Shown here: piece after piece, positions 23,646 through 34,221 of the stretch
Position numbering within the stretch: the first letter of the stretch is position 1
Layout of the letters: the number at the start of each line of letters is the position of its first letter
DNA from: Pelobates cultripes
Taxonomy: Eukaryota > Chordata > Amphibia > Anura > Pelobatidae
Direction: 5' to 3'
Length of the DNA stretch: 64,000 nt
Assembly: GCA_933207985.1 (NCBI GenBank)
Contig: OW240921.1
Location: 94,957,819 to 95,021,818 of the forward strand
Program-made: the position numbers and the translations under genes
The notes under the pieces: model-generated
The model's database searches: none
What the model was told of the DNA's origin: nothing
Seen by the model: only the letters and a program-made list of their open reading frames with translations

Positions 23646-24278
23646 GAACTCTAAACCCAGAAATTTATAATGTTATATAAAAGATACATAAAGATAAAAA
23701 AAAAATGAACTTGGGAAAAATAATTAATCTGAAGGTTTGGGAAAAATTGTGACCTCGTGGTTTAATACAATGCCTTCAGAACCTCTGAATGGTATTGCAG
23801 TATTGCTATAACCTAACCTGATTCACAGTGATGTACTTTATCTCATTTCTCTCAATATAATAAAATAAAAAAATTTAATAAATAATTATATCTATTAAAC
23901 ATACAAAGTCTTTCTTTGATGACTCTGATATATGTAATCTGAACTAAAAACTGACTGAATAAAGTAAATACCAAACAAAAACCTTTACGTATAGAGCTGA
24001 TGTTGCTACCAAATAATTCTTATCTACAGTACTGAGTGGCGCTAATAAAAGTGGATGTATTTTCAGAATTTTTTTGGGGGGAATTTCCACGTATTCACGG
24101 CATTACAGTTTTCTGTCAGACTTACTATGGCCACCCGTGTCTACTAAACATGAATTGGATAATGCATTCTGGAAATCTCCCGAGTTCTGCATTGCTTACT
24201 AATTCATTTCTTTCTGGCACCAAGAATGGTCATCATATTTTGAGGCAAAGTGTATTGCAAATACAGACAGTATTGTTC

Positions 24279-24709
24279 TTAAAGGGACACTATAGGCAAT
24301 ATGGCCATTTCATCTCATTAAATTGGCACTGTCCCCCACTCAAATAATTTTTGAGCACTTTAACAGCGAGTGTTGATCAATGACCATCCAAAGCCCAGCC
24401 CCCACTGGAGGTATAGCTAAGCCAGAGGTTTAACTCTTCCTTAGTCATACAAGTTCATACCAGCGATAAGAGAAAGCGGTCAGCTGACACTAGGTTGAAG
24501 GCGGTCAGCTGACACTATCAGCCAATCATTGTCACCCAGAGTAATGTTTCCAGATTAGCTTTAGCAGCACAGAGGGGATGGACTGTTGCTTAGGATGAAA
24601 ACATTAAAGACAGTTCAATGCTGAATAGAAGGACGGCACCTGGGGACTCCGTATACTAAAACCACTTCAATGAGATTAAGCATTTACAGTGACTACAGTG
24701 TCCCTTTAG
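24279..24709. mobile_element. T2/Kolobok-type MITE
   Basis: Inverted ends TTAAAGGGACACTATAG (left) and CTACAGTGTCCCTTTAG (right) bound 431 bp without coding capacity. T2-family MITEs of frogs have TTAAAGG termini with a TTAA target. The right TTAA is mutated to TTAG. Confidence 0.75.
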
Positions 24710-25191
24710 CCAACTTATGTGCAATGTTGGGAATATTTGCAAATAGCTGCACATGCAATCGATGAAAATGAGCCTTCTTCTTCACCAGAACCTAGGTGTA
24801 AAAATAGCGATTTAATGATACCACTGTGTCCACTAACTACTAAAGTATAATCCCCAATTTACTGCCGGCTTTAAAAAAAAAAAAAAAAACAAACAAAAGA
24901 AAAACACATCTAAAAGTCATTTTAACAATAGCAGAACTGATGGTTAACGCAAAATGTTCCACCGTCACAGCACCACATCTCCAAATGCAATTAAAATGTA
25001 TGATCATGAAGTATTGTCAGCTTTTTCAGAGAAAGAAAGAGAACAGTAAGCGCAATTATCCTTTTAGCAAATGCTTTCTAGAATGAAGTAAGAAACCTAA
25101 AATCATTTCAGTGTGTGGTCGAACAGGCAATGAAGGGATTACACAGCACGAAAGATTGAATCAACGCACAGTGGATAAAAATAATGCATAC

Positions 25192-25376
25192 CTCTGAATA
25201 GGCACCGGCTTCTTGACAGTCAGGGAGCTAACTATAGGCTTTGGATTATTCAAGACAACAGGATGTGGGACATCTTTCTTCTCAGGAACCTTGTTGGGTT
25301 GTTGCTCCTTGTCCTGTGGTTTCTGCTGTGGCACCTTGTTCTGCTGTACTTGTGGTACCACTGCTTTCTCTTCTTT
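25192..25376 (-). CDS. GOLIM4: GOLIM4 luminal exon, Gln/Lys/Pro-rich
   Basis: This 185 bp exon encodes 61 codons beginning KEEKAVVPQVQQNKVP and ending KKPVPIQ, with two bases left that are completed to Ser by exon 12322-12515. The acceptor follows a pyrimidine tract (CTTTTGGTTTTTTGCTTATAAAG), and the exact AG used could be four bases away. The donor is CAGAG|GTATGC. The protein segment is of low complexity with repeated QNKVP/PNKVP-like words, and is probably disordered. Human GOLIM4 has a Gln/Glu-rich region in the same place, but the sequences differ strongly. The phase fit on both sides supports the call. Confidence 0.75.
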
Positions 25377-27059
25377 CTTTATAAGCAAAAAACCAAAAGA
25401 ATCACAGTATCTCAGGACCACAGTAATTGTTCTTACATATCAATATTACGATGGAAAATATATATAAAGATACGATCAGCTTAACCGTATTTACAAAGCA
25501 GGAGAAAGGTTAACACTCGGATACGAGGGTCTATAATATCTACTTGAACTCAGACAGCCACGTAACTGCATTCTGGCTGGCAATGGATCATGGGAATAGT
25601 GGCTCACTTGAGGCTAAATGTTTGCATTTACCTGACCTTGATTTACACTGTAAATATAAGGCATAAATTATGATTTGTGCAATGTAATAGCAGATTGCAT
25701 AGATAATGAGAAATAAGAGAAACTGGTTGGAATATAGGGGGGGAGGAGTGATTTTATTTACTGCTGGTTGTACAGAATTTAGTGCTTAGCTAGAGATTAG
25801 ACAACAGTCATTCAAAAATAACATTGTGCCCAATTATACAGAATAGAATTTCAGCCGAGCGCAGTGAAATGCATTGAGTGAAATGTATTACTACATTTGT
25901 TGTCAAATAAGCCTTTACCTACCTGCTCTCAGTATTATCAGAGTTAAATAACAACATGTTTTACACAAGTTGATGCTTTCATCCACCGCCCCCAAAAGAC
26001 ACGTCTGATTTTGCATTATGCTTAGAGTTTGTACATTTTAAAAATATATGGTCAGATCAATGATCGATCACTAGAGCAGCAATTATATATCTGGTATCAA
26101 AAGCGATGATAACATTTTTACCAACCAAACTCCTATTGCTAATAACAAGAGTTGTACTTGGCTTGTGGAACTAGGAACGAGAAGCTTGACTAATTTATCA
26201 TACTGTCACTTTAAAAGAATGAAGCAAACAATAGCCGCTTGACAGCTCGTAAAACAGACAGAACGAGTTCAAAATATGTGGCACCTCCATTATAGCAGCA
26301 CTTTAAAACGATATAGTGAACCGTTTGCACTTGGCTACTTTTAAAATAGACAAATAACTACAGGTCTGTGTATAGACTATCCATGATTTATTGTACTGTC
26401 ACTTTAAAACAAGAAGAAACCCACAGGTGCCTAGCAACCTTTCAAATGGATACAAATATTTCAAGCCTTGTACATACAGGTATAGTGGTGTGCAACAAAA
26501 TATACTTTGTACTCTCAACAAGCATGTAATTATAATGCATCACTGTCACCAACCCGTTCCATGTGGGATGGCACAGTGTTAGAAACCGAGCAAAATGACA
26601 ATCAACCTCATTTAGACTAAAAGAAGAAAAAGGCACCTCCTGTGTCCTGGAGGTTTTCTTCTGATTCATGGCTTTGTTCCAAAATGAAAGAATTTAAATA
26701 CTACCCTGTTAAGCTCCCTGGGATTCATCTTCTCCTTCCAGTGGCCTGCAGATGGTGGGATTACTTCTGTGTTTGGGAAGCCCCTACAGCCACCAAGGCA
26801 AAGTTGCTCAGATCTACAGAGTTCGGTTTGCCGCTTTTAAAATACCATGTCAAATACTAAACAGAGCACAATCCTTATTGTCAGTAGTTACCATCCCTGT
26901 ACCATTTCTGTATTACCAAAACAGCCTGATATTGCAGTCAGATATAAAGGCACACAGTAGTATCCAAGTTTGATCTTCTTCCCCTGCGTGCTGCGTGCTG
27001 CCTGCGAATACGCATGCTCATCATTCAGGGGCTCATGGAAAATGACATCACTGTTCAAC
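25377..27059 (-). other. GOLIM4: GOLIM4 intron
   Basis: AT-rich intron. The words TGTCACTTTAAAA and GCACTTTAAAAC recur at about 26205, 26300 and 26398, which suggests an old MITE. No coding exon was recognised. Confidence 0.55.
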
Positions 27060-28432
27060 CAGTGGCGGATCCAGAGCCTGATCTCGGGAGGGGCACTTGT
27101 AGATTAAAGAAATAATCCAGGCACAATAACCACTACAGCTCAGTGTAGTAGTTATGGCGCCCGTAGTGCCAGGATCCCATCCCAGAGTAAGTAGTCAAAC
27201 CATTTTAGAACAGTTTGACAACTTACCTGGGGTCTGCTGAGATATAGGGCATAGGAGCAGTGTTAGGGGTGAAGTGTGTGTGAAAGGTACAGTGTGTGTG
27301 TGTGTGTGAGAGCTGCAGTGTGTGTGTGTGCGAGTGCGTGAGTGCGGCAGTGTATGTCAGGGTTGCAGTGTGTGTGTTAGGGGGCAGTGTATGTGTGGGG
27401 CAGTGTGTGTGTGTGTGAGTTGCAGTGTATGTGTTGCAGTGTGTGTATGGGGGCCAGTGTGTGTAGTTTGTGTATGGGGGCCAGTGTGTGTATGGGGGCA
27501 GGCAGTGTATGGGGGGCAGTGTGTGTATTGGAGGTAGTGTGTATGGGGAAGTGTGTGTAGTATGTGTATGGGGGCAGTGTGTGTAGGGGGCAGTGTGTGT
27601 GTGTATGGGGGGCAGTGTGTGTATAGGAGGCAGTGTGTGGGGGCAGTGTGTGTGTATGGGGGCAGTGTGTGTAGTGTGTGTATGGGGCAGTGTGTGTATA
27701 GGGCAGTGTGTGTAGTGTGTTAGGGGCAGTGTGTGATGTGTGTATGGGGGCAGTGTATGTGTGTGTGGTGTGATGTGTGTGTGGGGGTAGTGTGTATTGG
27801 GGGGCTGTGTGTATGGGGGCAAGTATGTTTGTATGGGGGCAGTGTATGTGTGTGTGGGGACAGTGTATGTGTGTGGGCAGTGTTGTGTGTGTGTGGGGGC
27901 AGTGTGTGTATGGGGGGCAGTGTGTGTAGTGTGTGTATAAGGGGGCAGTGTGTGTAGGGGGCAGTGTGTGTATAAGGGGCAGTGTGTGTGGGGCAGTGTG
28001 TGTGTATGTGTATGGGGGCAGGTATGTGTGTAGTGTGTGTATGGGGGGGCAGTTAAATGTGTGTGTAGGGGGCAGGAGTGCGAGGGTGTTTGTGGGCAGT
28101 GTGTGTGTGTGGAGGTGTAGGTAGTGTATGTGGAGGAGTGTGTGTAGTATGTGTATGGGGGTGTGTGTAGTGTGTGTATGAGGGTGTGTAGTGTGTGTGT
28201 AGGGGGCAGTGTGTGTAGTGTGTGTAGGGGGCAGTGTGTGTAGTGTGTGTATGGGGGCAGTGTGTGTAATGTGTGTATGGGGGCAGTGTGTGTATGTGTA
28301 TGTGGGGCAGTGTGGTAATGTGTGTATGGGGGGCAGTGTGTGTAATGTGTGTATGGGGGGCAATGTGTGTAATGTGTGTATGGGGGGCAATGTGTGTATG
28401 GGGGGGGAAGGAGTGTTTAAAATGCACCTGTT
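27060..28432. mobile_element. hAT-like non-autonomous element, right end missing
   Basis: The first 190 bp (CAGTGGCGGATCCAGAGCC onward) are nearly identical to the left end of the complete hAT element at 31877-33435. The interior is a large TG-rich minisatellite. The right terminus ending CCACTG seen in the other copy is absent, so this copy is truncated. Confidence 0.7.
27240..28410. repeat. GTGTGTATGGGGGCAGT minisatellite
   Basis: About 1.17 kb of variable repeats of GTGTGTATGGGGGCAGTGTG and related units. The reverse strand yields long His/Thr/Pro-rich open frames and the forward strand Cys/Val/Gly-rich ones. These are products of the repeat and not genes. The many GGGG runs could form G-quadruplexes. 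Confidence 0.95.
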
Positions 28433-29070
28433 ATGACAAACATGACTTCAACTAAAAACTATTTATATTCCAGGCTCCCCCGTTCACCCATAAAAGAGCT
28501 AAATGTACCTCAAATGCAATAGTGAGAGGGTCCCACTTTCAGGAGATTAATACTAGTGATCTCACATCCAAACCAATGCCAACCAGTTCTTCTCTGTGAG
28601 AAGTCTTCACATCTGTTTTATGCTGGGACACAAGTTCAAATATGATCAGCACCCTCCTGACTGATCGAAAAAGATTCCAGGTTATACCTTGCTTGCTTTC
28701 AAAGTAAACATTTACCATGAAATTAAACACTTTTATAAAGTGAGAAATAGAGAACGGAAGACATATACAGAATAATTAATTTGTATATTCCCCTATCTGC
28801 AAGCACAGTGTATAAATTAAAAAACAACACGATTCATGGATGAAAGATTTAATAAAGTCAATTCTCAAGAGATATCAAGGTGTGATATCTATAGGTCTTA
28901 AGTGCCTGCTAAGGTGACCTACATCTATGTGGAATGGAAATTGAATTACTGTTAGCCCCATTAATGCTCTCCTGTATATTTTACATGGCATTCTGTGATT
29001 GTTAAGGAAATTCAATGTGTCCGATACGCAGTCTATAGATGGGCTAACAGACTTATGTGTAGGAGAAGGA
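28433..29070 (-). other. GOLIM4: GOLIM4 intron
   Basis: Intronic sequence with no recognised feature. Confidence 0.6.
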
Positions 29071-29071
29071 C

Positions 29072-30655
29072 ATGGGTGGGGGGAGGGGGCGGAGCCAAGC
29101 CAGAAAGCTGACAGGTTGTGCCTTGCCTGAGATCCTGCTGCACGGGCTTATCTCTCGAAAATCACTCGGGCTGCATAGCTTGAAACCTCCTGTAACGATG
29201 TTACATGGATGGGGGAAGCGCGCAGGTACCTGCAGACACCAAAATCAATGCCCAGAACCACCAGGAACTGCTGCAGCAAGTAGAGGCCTAATGGAGACAG
29301 CGGAGGGGAAAGACGGCCGCTTTCCCCCTACTGCTACAAGCCACAAACTAGCAAGACGCCCTCCCTCCCTCCTTTGGGGGATATCCCGGTCCCCACCAAG
29401 AGGAGCACCTCTCACCATAAACTCACGGAGGACATGGCAGGCCTCACAAACTACACGGGCATGGAGGTCTCCAAAATGGCGGACGCATCACACCCAGATT
29501 CGGGCCGGCACACACATGCAGCAGCATGATCTGTCAGACCACTGCAACACAGTAAAAGACTCTGTTGACGCTATCTTCGACCAATTCTGAGCCAAGCTGC
29601 TGACCCGTATTGGACCAGCTCCGACTACCCCTATCCTGACTGTACGGGACCATGTGTGCACAGAGAGGAGGACTGGGAAACCACCTCTGGGCATAAAACG
29701 TTCCCAAACCTCAGCCATCCTCCCAAGATGCCCACCCGGTCAGAGAGCAACAAGGGCCAAATCCCACACAGGTGCAGAAGCGCCAACAGACAGCAACTAA
29801 CCGCAAGACCCGGCAGAGAAGACCCTAGACCTCACTGGCTCATGGCAACGGGGTACCAGCTCACACACAGCACCGGGGCTGGAGGATTGCCTCACCTCCT
29901 CGATGCTGCACTAACCCCCCCAAACGCTGCTCCATACGACACCGGCTGCGAACAGAGGAACATCACACAAATAATTCACAACTGGGCAGAATTCACGGGA
30001 CTTGCACACAACTGCAGAGTGACACTCAACCAAGGGATCAGGTGAAAACACATTGTGCAAGGGACTGTCTACTCTCCAGATGCCGAACGCCGGACACCCT
30101 CACAGACTTCCCGAATACACCCGCAAGATGCTCTTCTACTAATCTGGACTAAAGTATATGCCTACCATAACATACACATATAGTCTTTCTTGCTTGTAGA
30201 ATAAGGTCATGACCCTCTATTTTAGCCACAAGACCTCACCAGACTAGCTTTAGTTCGGCAGTGCACTGCTTATTCTCATAACTGAGTGGTAACCCTCAAG
30301 CCAGAGGCCTCTATATAGCCACACTGGATGTCATGCTGATAATGTAGAAAGCAATTTTTGTTTCTTGCATTTGTGTAGCTTAGCCTGTTAACCTACCCTG
30401 GCTGGTCTCCTAGTCACCCGCTCACCATTATTAGTCCGCAGCTAGCCTGTATCCGAAACAGTGGCTGGGTGGTGCCGACCAGACAGCTTCTCGACTTGTA
30501 TCCTATTATATAACTGTGCCGGTCTAATTCTATACCCAACTTGTAATCTATGTTGATATGCTGGAGGATTGCCGTCGGGGTACCTCGAAAGCGTCTGTAC
30601 TAATCTTGTGCACAGCAAAAATATTAAATTTAAAAAAATAAAATAAAAAAACATC
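29072..30655 (+). mobile_element. L1-like retroelement, probably internally deleted
   Basis: It begins with a GC-rich segment (GGGGGCGGAGCCAAGCC near 29084) that resembles L1 5' ends, and it finishes in an A-rich tail (AAAAAAATAAAATAAAAAAA near 30632-30652). In between, GC-rich sequence holds two broken open frames (29072-29590 and 29656-30045) that match no protein I know. No reverse transcriptase was seen, so it is either a deleted LINE or a LINE-driven passenger. I could not find a clear target duplication. Confidence 0.45.
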
Positions 30656-30890
30656 AGATTTTTAAAAGAGACAGCAGCAGGGTTCATGGTATACCACAGG
30701 CTTAATACAATAATTCGATCACGAAAATTGCCTCAGACATTACTCCAAATTTGGAAAGGGAAAGGGAAGAAAGAATAAAAAAATAAAATAAGTATTAATT
30801 AAAAAAACAAACAAAGAACATATCACCATGTATGTGCAGGGGCAAATAAAAGCATTCTGCTACACAACATGGTTAAATCAGAAAAACTAC

Positions 30891-31133
30891 CTTCTTATCA
30901 TTTTGTAGGTTAACTGTCCTGATGACTCTGATCAGGTGACTTTCACTTGTGTTTAAAGTCTGCGGCCTGGGGGGAAGTAAGTTCAGTGACGAAGGCACCG
31001 AGTTGTTTTTTGATGGAGACTGAATTTCACTGGGTTGAGGTTTTTTAGTGGGTAAAGAGGTCTTTCCAGGGATGTGAAGAAGTGCCTCAGGCTTCTTATT
31101 CTGCAGAACCGGTGCTTCATTGACATTAAAAAC
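30891..31133 (-). CDS. GOLIM4: GOLIM4 luminal exon, Pro/Ser-rich
   Basis: An exon of exactly 81 codons in phase 0 on both sides. Its acceptor is GGTTTTAG and its donor AAGAAG|GTAG. It starts VFNVNEAPVLQNKKPEALL and ends VIRTVNLQNDKK. It is rich in Pro, Ser, Lys and Asn, without hydrophobic segments, and so is probably a flexible lumenal spacer following the coiled-coil stem. It lies between exons 34114-34221 and 25192-25376, and both neighbours fit by phase. I could not align it with human GOLIM4 from memory. It could be a lineage-specific or fast-evolving exon. Confidence 0.75.
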
Positions 31134-31568
31134 CTAAAACATAAACACATAGAATTCAGGTGAAAAATGTCACTGAATCAGCTGCCTGGAGAACAAACGA
31201 ACGAACGCGCACACACACACACGATTACAACTCCGTTTCCTTTGGGCAAGAACTTGCTATGTCTCTGGCACCAAGATACTGTTTGTTATTTTTTAGATGC
31301 AAGCAAAGACTGTAGGGAAAAAAAAAATTGTTAAATTGATAAAGTTCTTGATAAGACTCCTGTAGGTGAATCTGAGATTATATATACTCTCTCTTATGGT
31401 TACATAGAGATAGAGGGGGGAGGAGGGTGAGGGGGGGTTGCTGCAGCACCCAAAAGCAAAAATAAGACTTAACTCTGCTAAGCTTGCACCCTGTTGCTCA
31501 AATCAAGGCCAAATCCAAAGTACAGAAAATAAAGAAATCAAGGTAGCACAACTAGATCCTAAACATGA

Positions 31569-31700
31569 ACAGGGAGTGTTGCATACAATTTGAAGGACCA
31601 AAAAGAAACAAACGTTTGACATTTTGGCATTGACAAAGGAGAAAACCCTTTGTGTGTTTCTTTTTGGAACTTCAAATAAATTGTATGCAGCACTCCCTGT
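31569..31700. repeat. Inverted-repeat (hairpin) element
   Basis: Arms 31569-31609 and 31656-31700 are imperfect reverse complements, with ACAGGGAGTG at the outer end. Probably a small MITE. The family is not recognised. Confidence 0.6.
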
Positions 31701-32089
31701 GTGTATTTATAACGAAAAAACACAGTTTCCCTTTCACGAGTGACTTGACAATGCACTTTCTTTTCAGGAGAAATAAGAATATAAATTAAAATAAATAAGA
31801 CAGACATTAGACTGACTGCTTTAATCAATTACCCAATGAATGCTCCCTTAGCTTCACCCCCACCTTGTGCTGCAATCAGTGGCGGATCCAGAGCCTGATC
31901 TCAGGAGGGGCACTTGTAGATTATTTAAAGAAATAATCCAGGCACAATAACCACTACAGCTCAGTGTAGTAGTTACGGTGCCAGTAGTGCCAGGATCCCA
32001 TTCCAGAGTAAGTAGTCAAACTGTTTAAGAACAGTTTGACAACTTACCTGGGGTCTGCTGGGATATAGGACAAAGGAGCAGTGGTATGT

Positions 32090-32995
32090 GTTAGGGGTGA
32101 AGTGTGTGTGAAAGGTGCAGTGTGTGTGTGTGTGTGTGAGTGGTGAAGTGTGTGCGAGTGGGTGAGGGCGGCAGTGTATGTCAGGGTTGCAGTTTGTGTG
32201 TGGGGCAGTGTGTGTGAGAGTTGCAGTGTGTGTGTGAGGCTTGCAGTGTATGTGTGTTTGGAGGAGTGTGTGGGGCACTGTATGTATGGTGTGGCAATGT
32301 GTGTATGGGTGTGCAGTGTGTGTATGGGGACAGTGTTTGTGGGGCAGGGTGTGTATGGTTGTGCAGTATGTGCATGGGGGCAGTGTTTGTGGGTCAGTGT
32401 CTGTATGGGATGCAGGGCAGTGTGTGTAGTGTGTGTATGGGGGGCAGTGTTTGTGGGTCAGTGTGTGTAGTGTGTGTATGGGGGGCAGTGTTTGTGGGTC
32501 AGTGTGTGTATAGGATGCAGGGCAGTGTGTTTGTTTGTGGGCTGTGTGTGTATGGGGGTCAGTGTGTGTAGTGTATGTATGGGGCAGTGTTTGTGTCAGT
32601 GTGTACAGTGTGTGTGGGGGGCAATGGGTGTGTGTGTGTGTATGGGGCAGTGTTTGTGAGTCAGTGTGTGTAGTGTGTGTATGGGATGCAGGGCAGTGTG
32701 TGTAGTGTGTGTATGGGGGCAGTGTTTGTGGGGCAGTGTGTGTAGTGTGTGTATGGGGGCAGTGTTTGTGGGCAGTGTGTGTTTGGGGGCAGTGTGTGTA
32801 GTGTGTGTATGGGGGCAGTGTTTGTGGGGCAGTGTGTGTAGTGTGTGCATGGGGCAGTGTTTGTGGGGCAGTGTGTGTATGGGTGTATGTGGGGCAGTGT
32901 GTGTATGTGTTTGTATGTGGGGCAGAGTTTGTATGTGGGGCAGAGTTTGTGGGGCAGTGTGTGTATGGGGGCAGTGTTTGTAAGGAGGGGGGCAG
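32090..32995. repeat. GTGTTTGTGGGGCAGT minisatellite inside hAT element
   Basis: About 900 bp of repeats such as GTGTGTATGGGGGCAGTGTT and TGTGGGGCAGTGTGTGTAG. They are related to, but arranged differently from, the array at 27240-28410. Confidence 0.95.
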
Positions 32996-33111
32996 GAGGG
33001 TAGGGAGGCTTTTTAATAAAATTTAAAAAAAAAAGTATTTAATAAAATAAATATTAATTTTGTCCCCCCTCCCTTCTTACCTTTACTGGGAGGAGGTGGG
33101 ACATTTCTGGA

Positions 33112-33138
33112 TCCCTGGTGGTCCAGTGGTTAGAGTTC
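33112..33138 (+). other. tRNA-Glu 5'-half-like segment
   Basis: 27 bases starting TCCCTGGTGGTCCAGTGG match the 5' half of vertebrate tRNA-Glu at 25 of 27 positions by my count, including the A-box. No anticodon arm, B-box or 3' half follows, so it is not a tRNA gene. Confidence 0.4.
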
Positions 33139-33443
33139 TCGCGAGATTTGGAGTGTTGTCGTGGTAACCACGGCAACGCTCTGTGCTCACGAGAGGAGGA
33201 CCCGGAGGAGTTGCAGGCTGAGCTCCCGGGTCCGCTCTCACTCCTTCCCCTGCCGGCTGCCAGCTGCCAGCACAGTGTCTCCGGACCGGGGAGGGAGAGC
33301 TCTGATCTCCCCTCCACAGGCACATTGCAGGGCTGGCACTTGGACAATGCCAGCCCTGCATTAGCCGGCAGAGGAGAATCTTGGGGGGGGGGGGCAATTG
33401 CCCGGTTGCGCCTCCACCCCCCGGATCAGCCACTGGCTGCAAT

Positions 33444-34113
33444 TCAATGTGCAATGCACACAACAGACACGAAAGAGACTTTTATACGGATATATATAGG
33501 TTCTATACAGGCTTAATTTTTATTAGGTTTTAATTTTTACACCACTTTACATTATGGAGAGATATAGTATCGAGGGGGAAGATTCATCGATCTTGCCTCA
33601 TGTATGGATTGCTTCTGATTTTATTATTGATAGAGATCACAGGACACGTTAGAAGGTAACAGTGACAAAACAGCATCAATCTTCATATACTGTTCAAGCA
33701 CATTAAAGAGGTACTTTGCACCACAACCACTGCAACGAGATTTAGTTGTTACATTGTGTAAAGAGCCTTTTTTTTGGTGCAATCACCTTACTATGCTAAG
33801 CTGAACACATTCAGGATTGGGAAAAAAGGATGGTAGGATGTTTTGGTATAAAGCCTTTTCCTAACCCAGTTCAGGAGAAATAAAAATAAAAAAACATCCC
33901 TTAACATACTTGTTATTTTATTTAAACAAAACAAAACAAAACAAAAAAACATTTGATACCATTCTGACTCGTACTGGTGACGATCCACAATATAGAACTG
34001 GACACAACATTAAAGATAACCTCAGAATTGTGTCTAAATGCTCCTTTAAACATATCAGTGTTCTTTTACATACATACACACATATAATTTATTTTATTTT
34101 AAGAGTGCCCTAC
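33444..34113 (-). other. GOLIM4: GOLIM4 intron
   Basis: Intronic sequence with A-rich runs. Nothing recognised. Confidence 0.6.
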
Positions 34114-34221
34114 CTTTCTCGCTGATGTCAGAACTTGATTGTTTGTGTCTACATCATGGTCTTTGAAACTTGGCATTTTCTTCAATGCATTCTTCAGCTG
34201 ACGGAATTCATCCACCTGGAC
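34114..34221 (-). CDS. GOLIM4: GOLIM4 exon, end of coiled-coil stem
   Basis: An exon of 36 codons in phase 0 on both sides. Its acceptor is CTGACTTAG and its donor AGAAAG|GTAGG. It encodes VQVDEFRQLKNALKKMPSF and continues DHDVDTNNQVLTSARK. Human GOLIM4 has QVAEYKQLKDTLNRIPSL at the same place, so identity is clear. The first half continues the heptad pattern of the coiled-coil stem, and the Pro near residue 17 marks its end. Confidence 0.9.

Larger units (their letters stand above)
31877..33435. mobile_element. Non-autonomous hAT transposon with minisatellite
   Basis: Termini CAGTGGCGGATCC and GGATCAGCCACTG are inverted, and the flanks are an exact 8 bp duplication GCTGCAAT (31869-31876 and 33436-33443), the hallmark of hAT elements. 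The interior holds a TG-rich array (about 32090-32995) and a GC-rich right part. No transposase frame is present. Confidence 0.9.

Noticed and set aside
27223..28427. Long minus-strand open frames rich in His, Thr and Pro (up to about 337 codons) and matching plus-strand Cys/Val/Gly-rich frames
   Set aside because: They are translations of the TG-rich minisatellite, and several frames are open at once because of the repeat.
32150..32983. Open frames in the second TG-rich array
   Set aside because: Same reason: low-complexity repeat inside a hAT element.
33112..33240. A tRNA gene
   Set aside because: Only the 5' half resembles tRNA-Glu. No anticodon stem, B-box or Pol III terminator in the right place.
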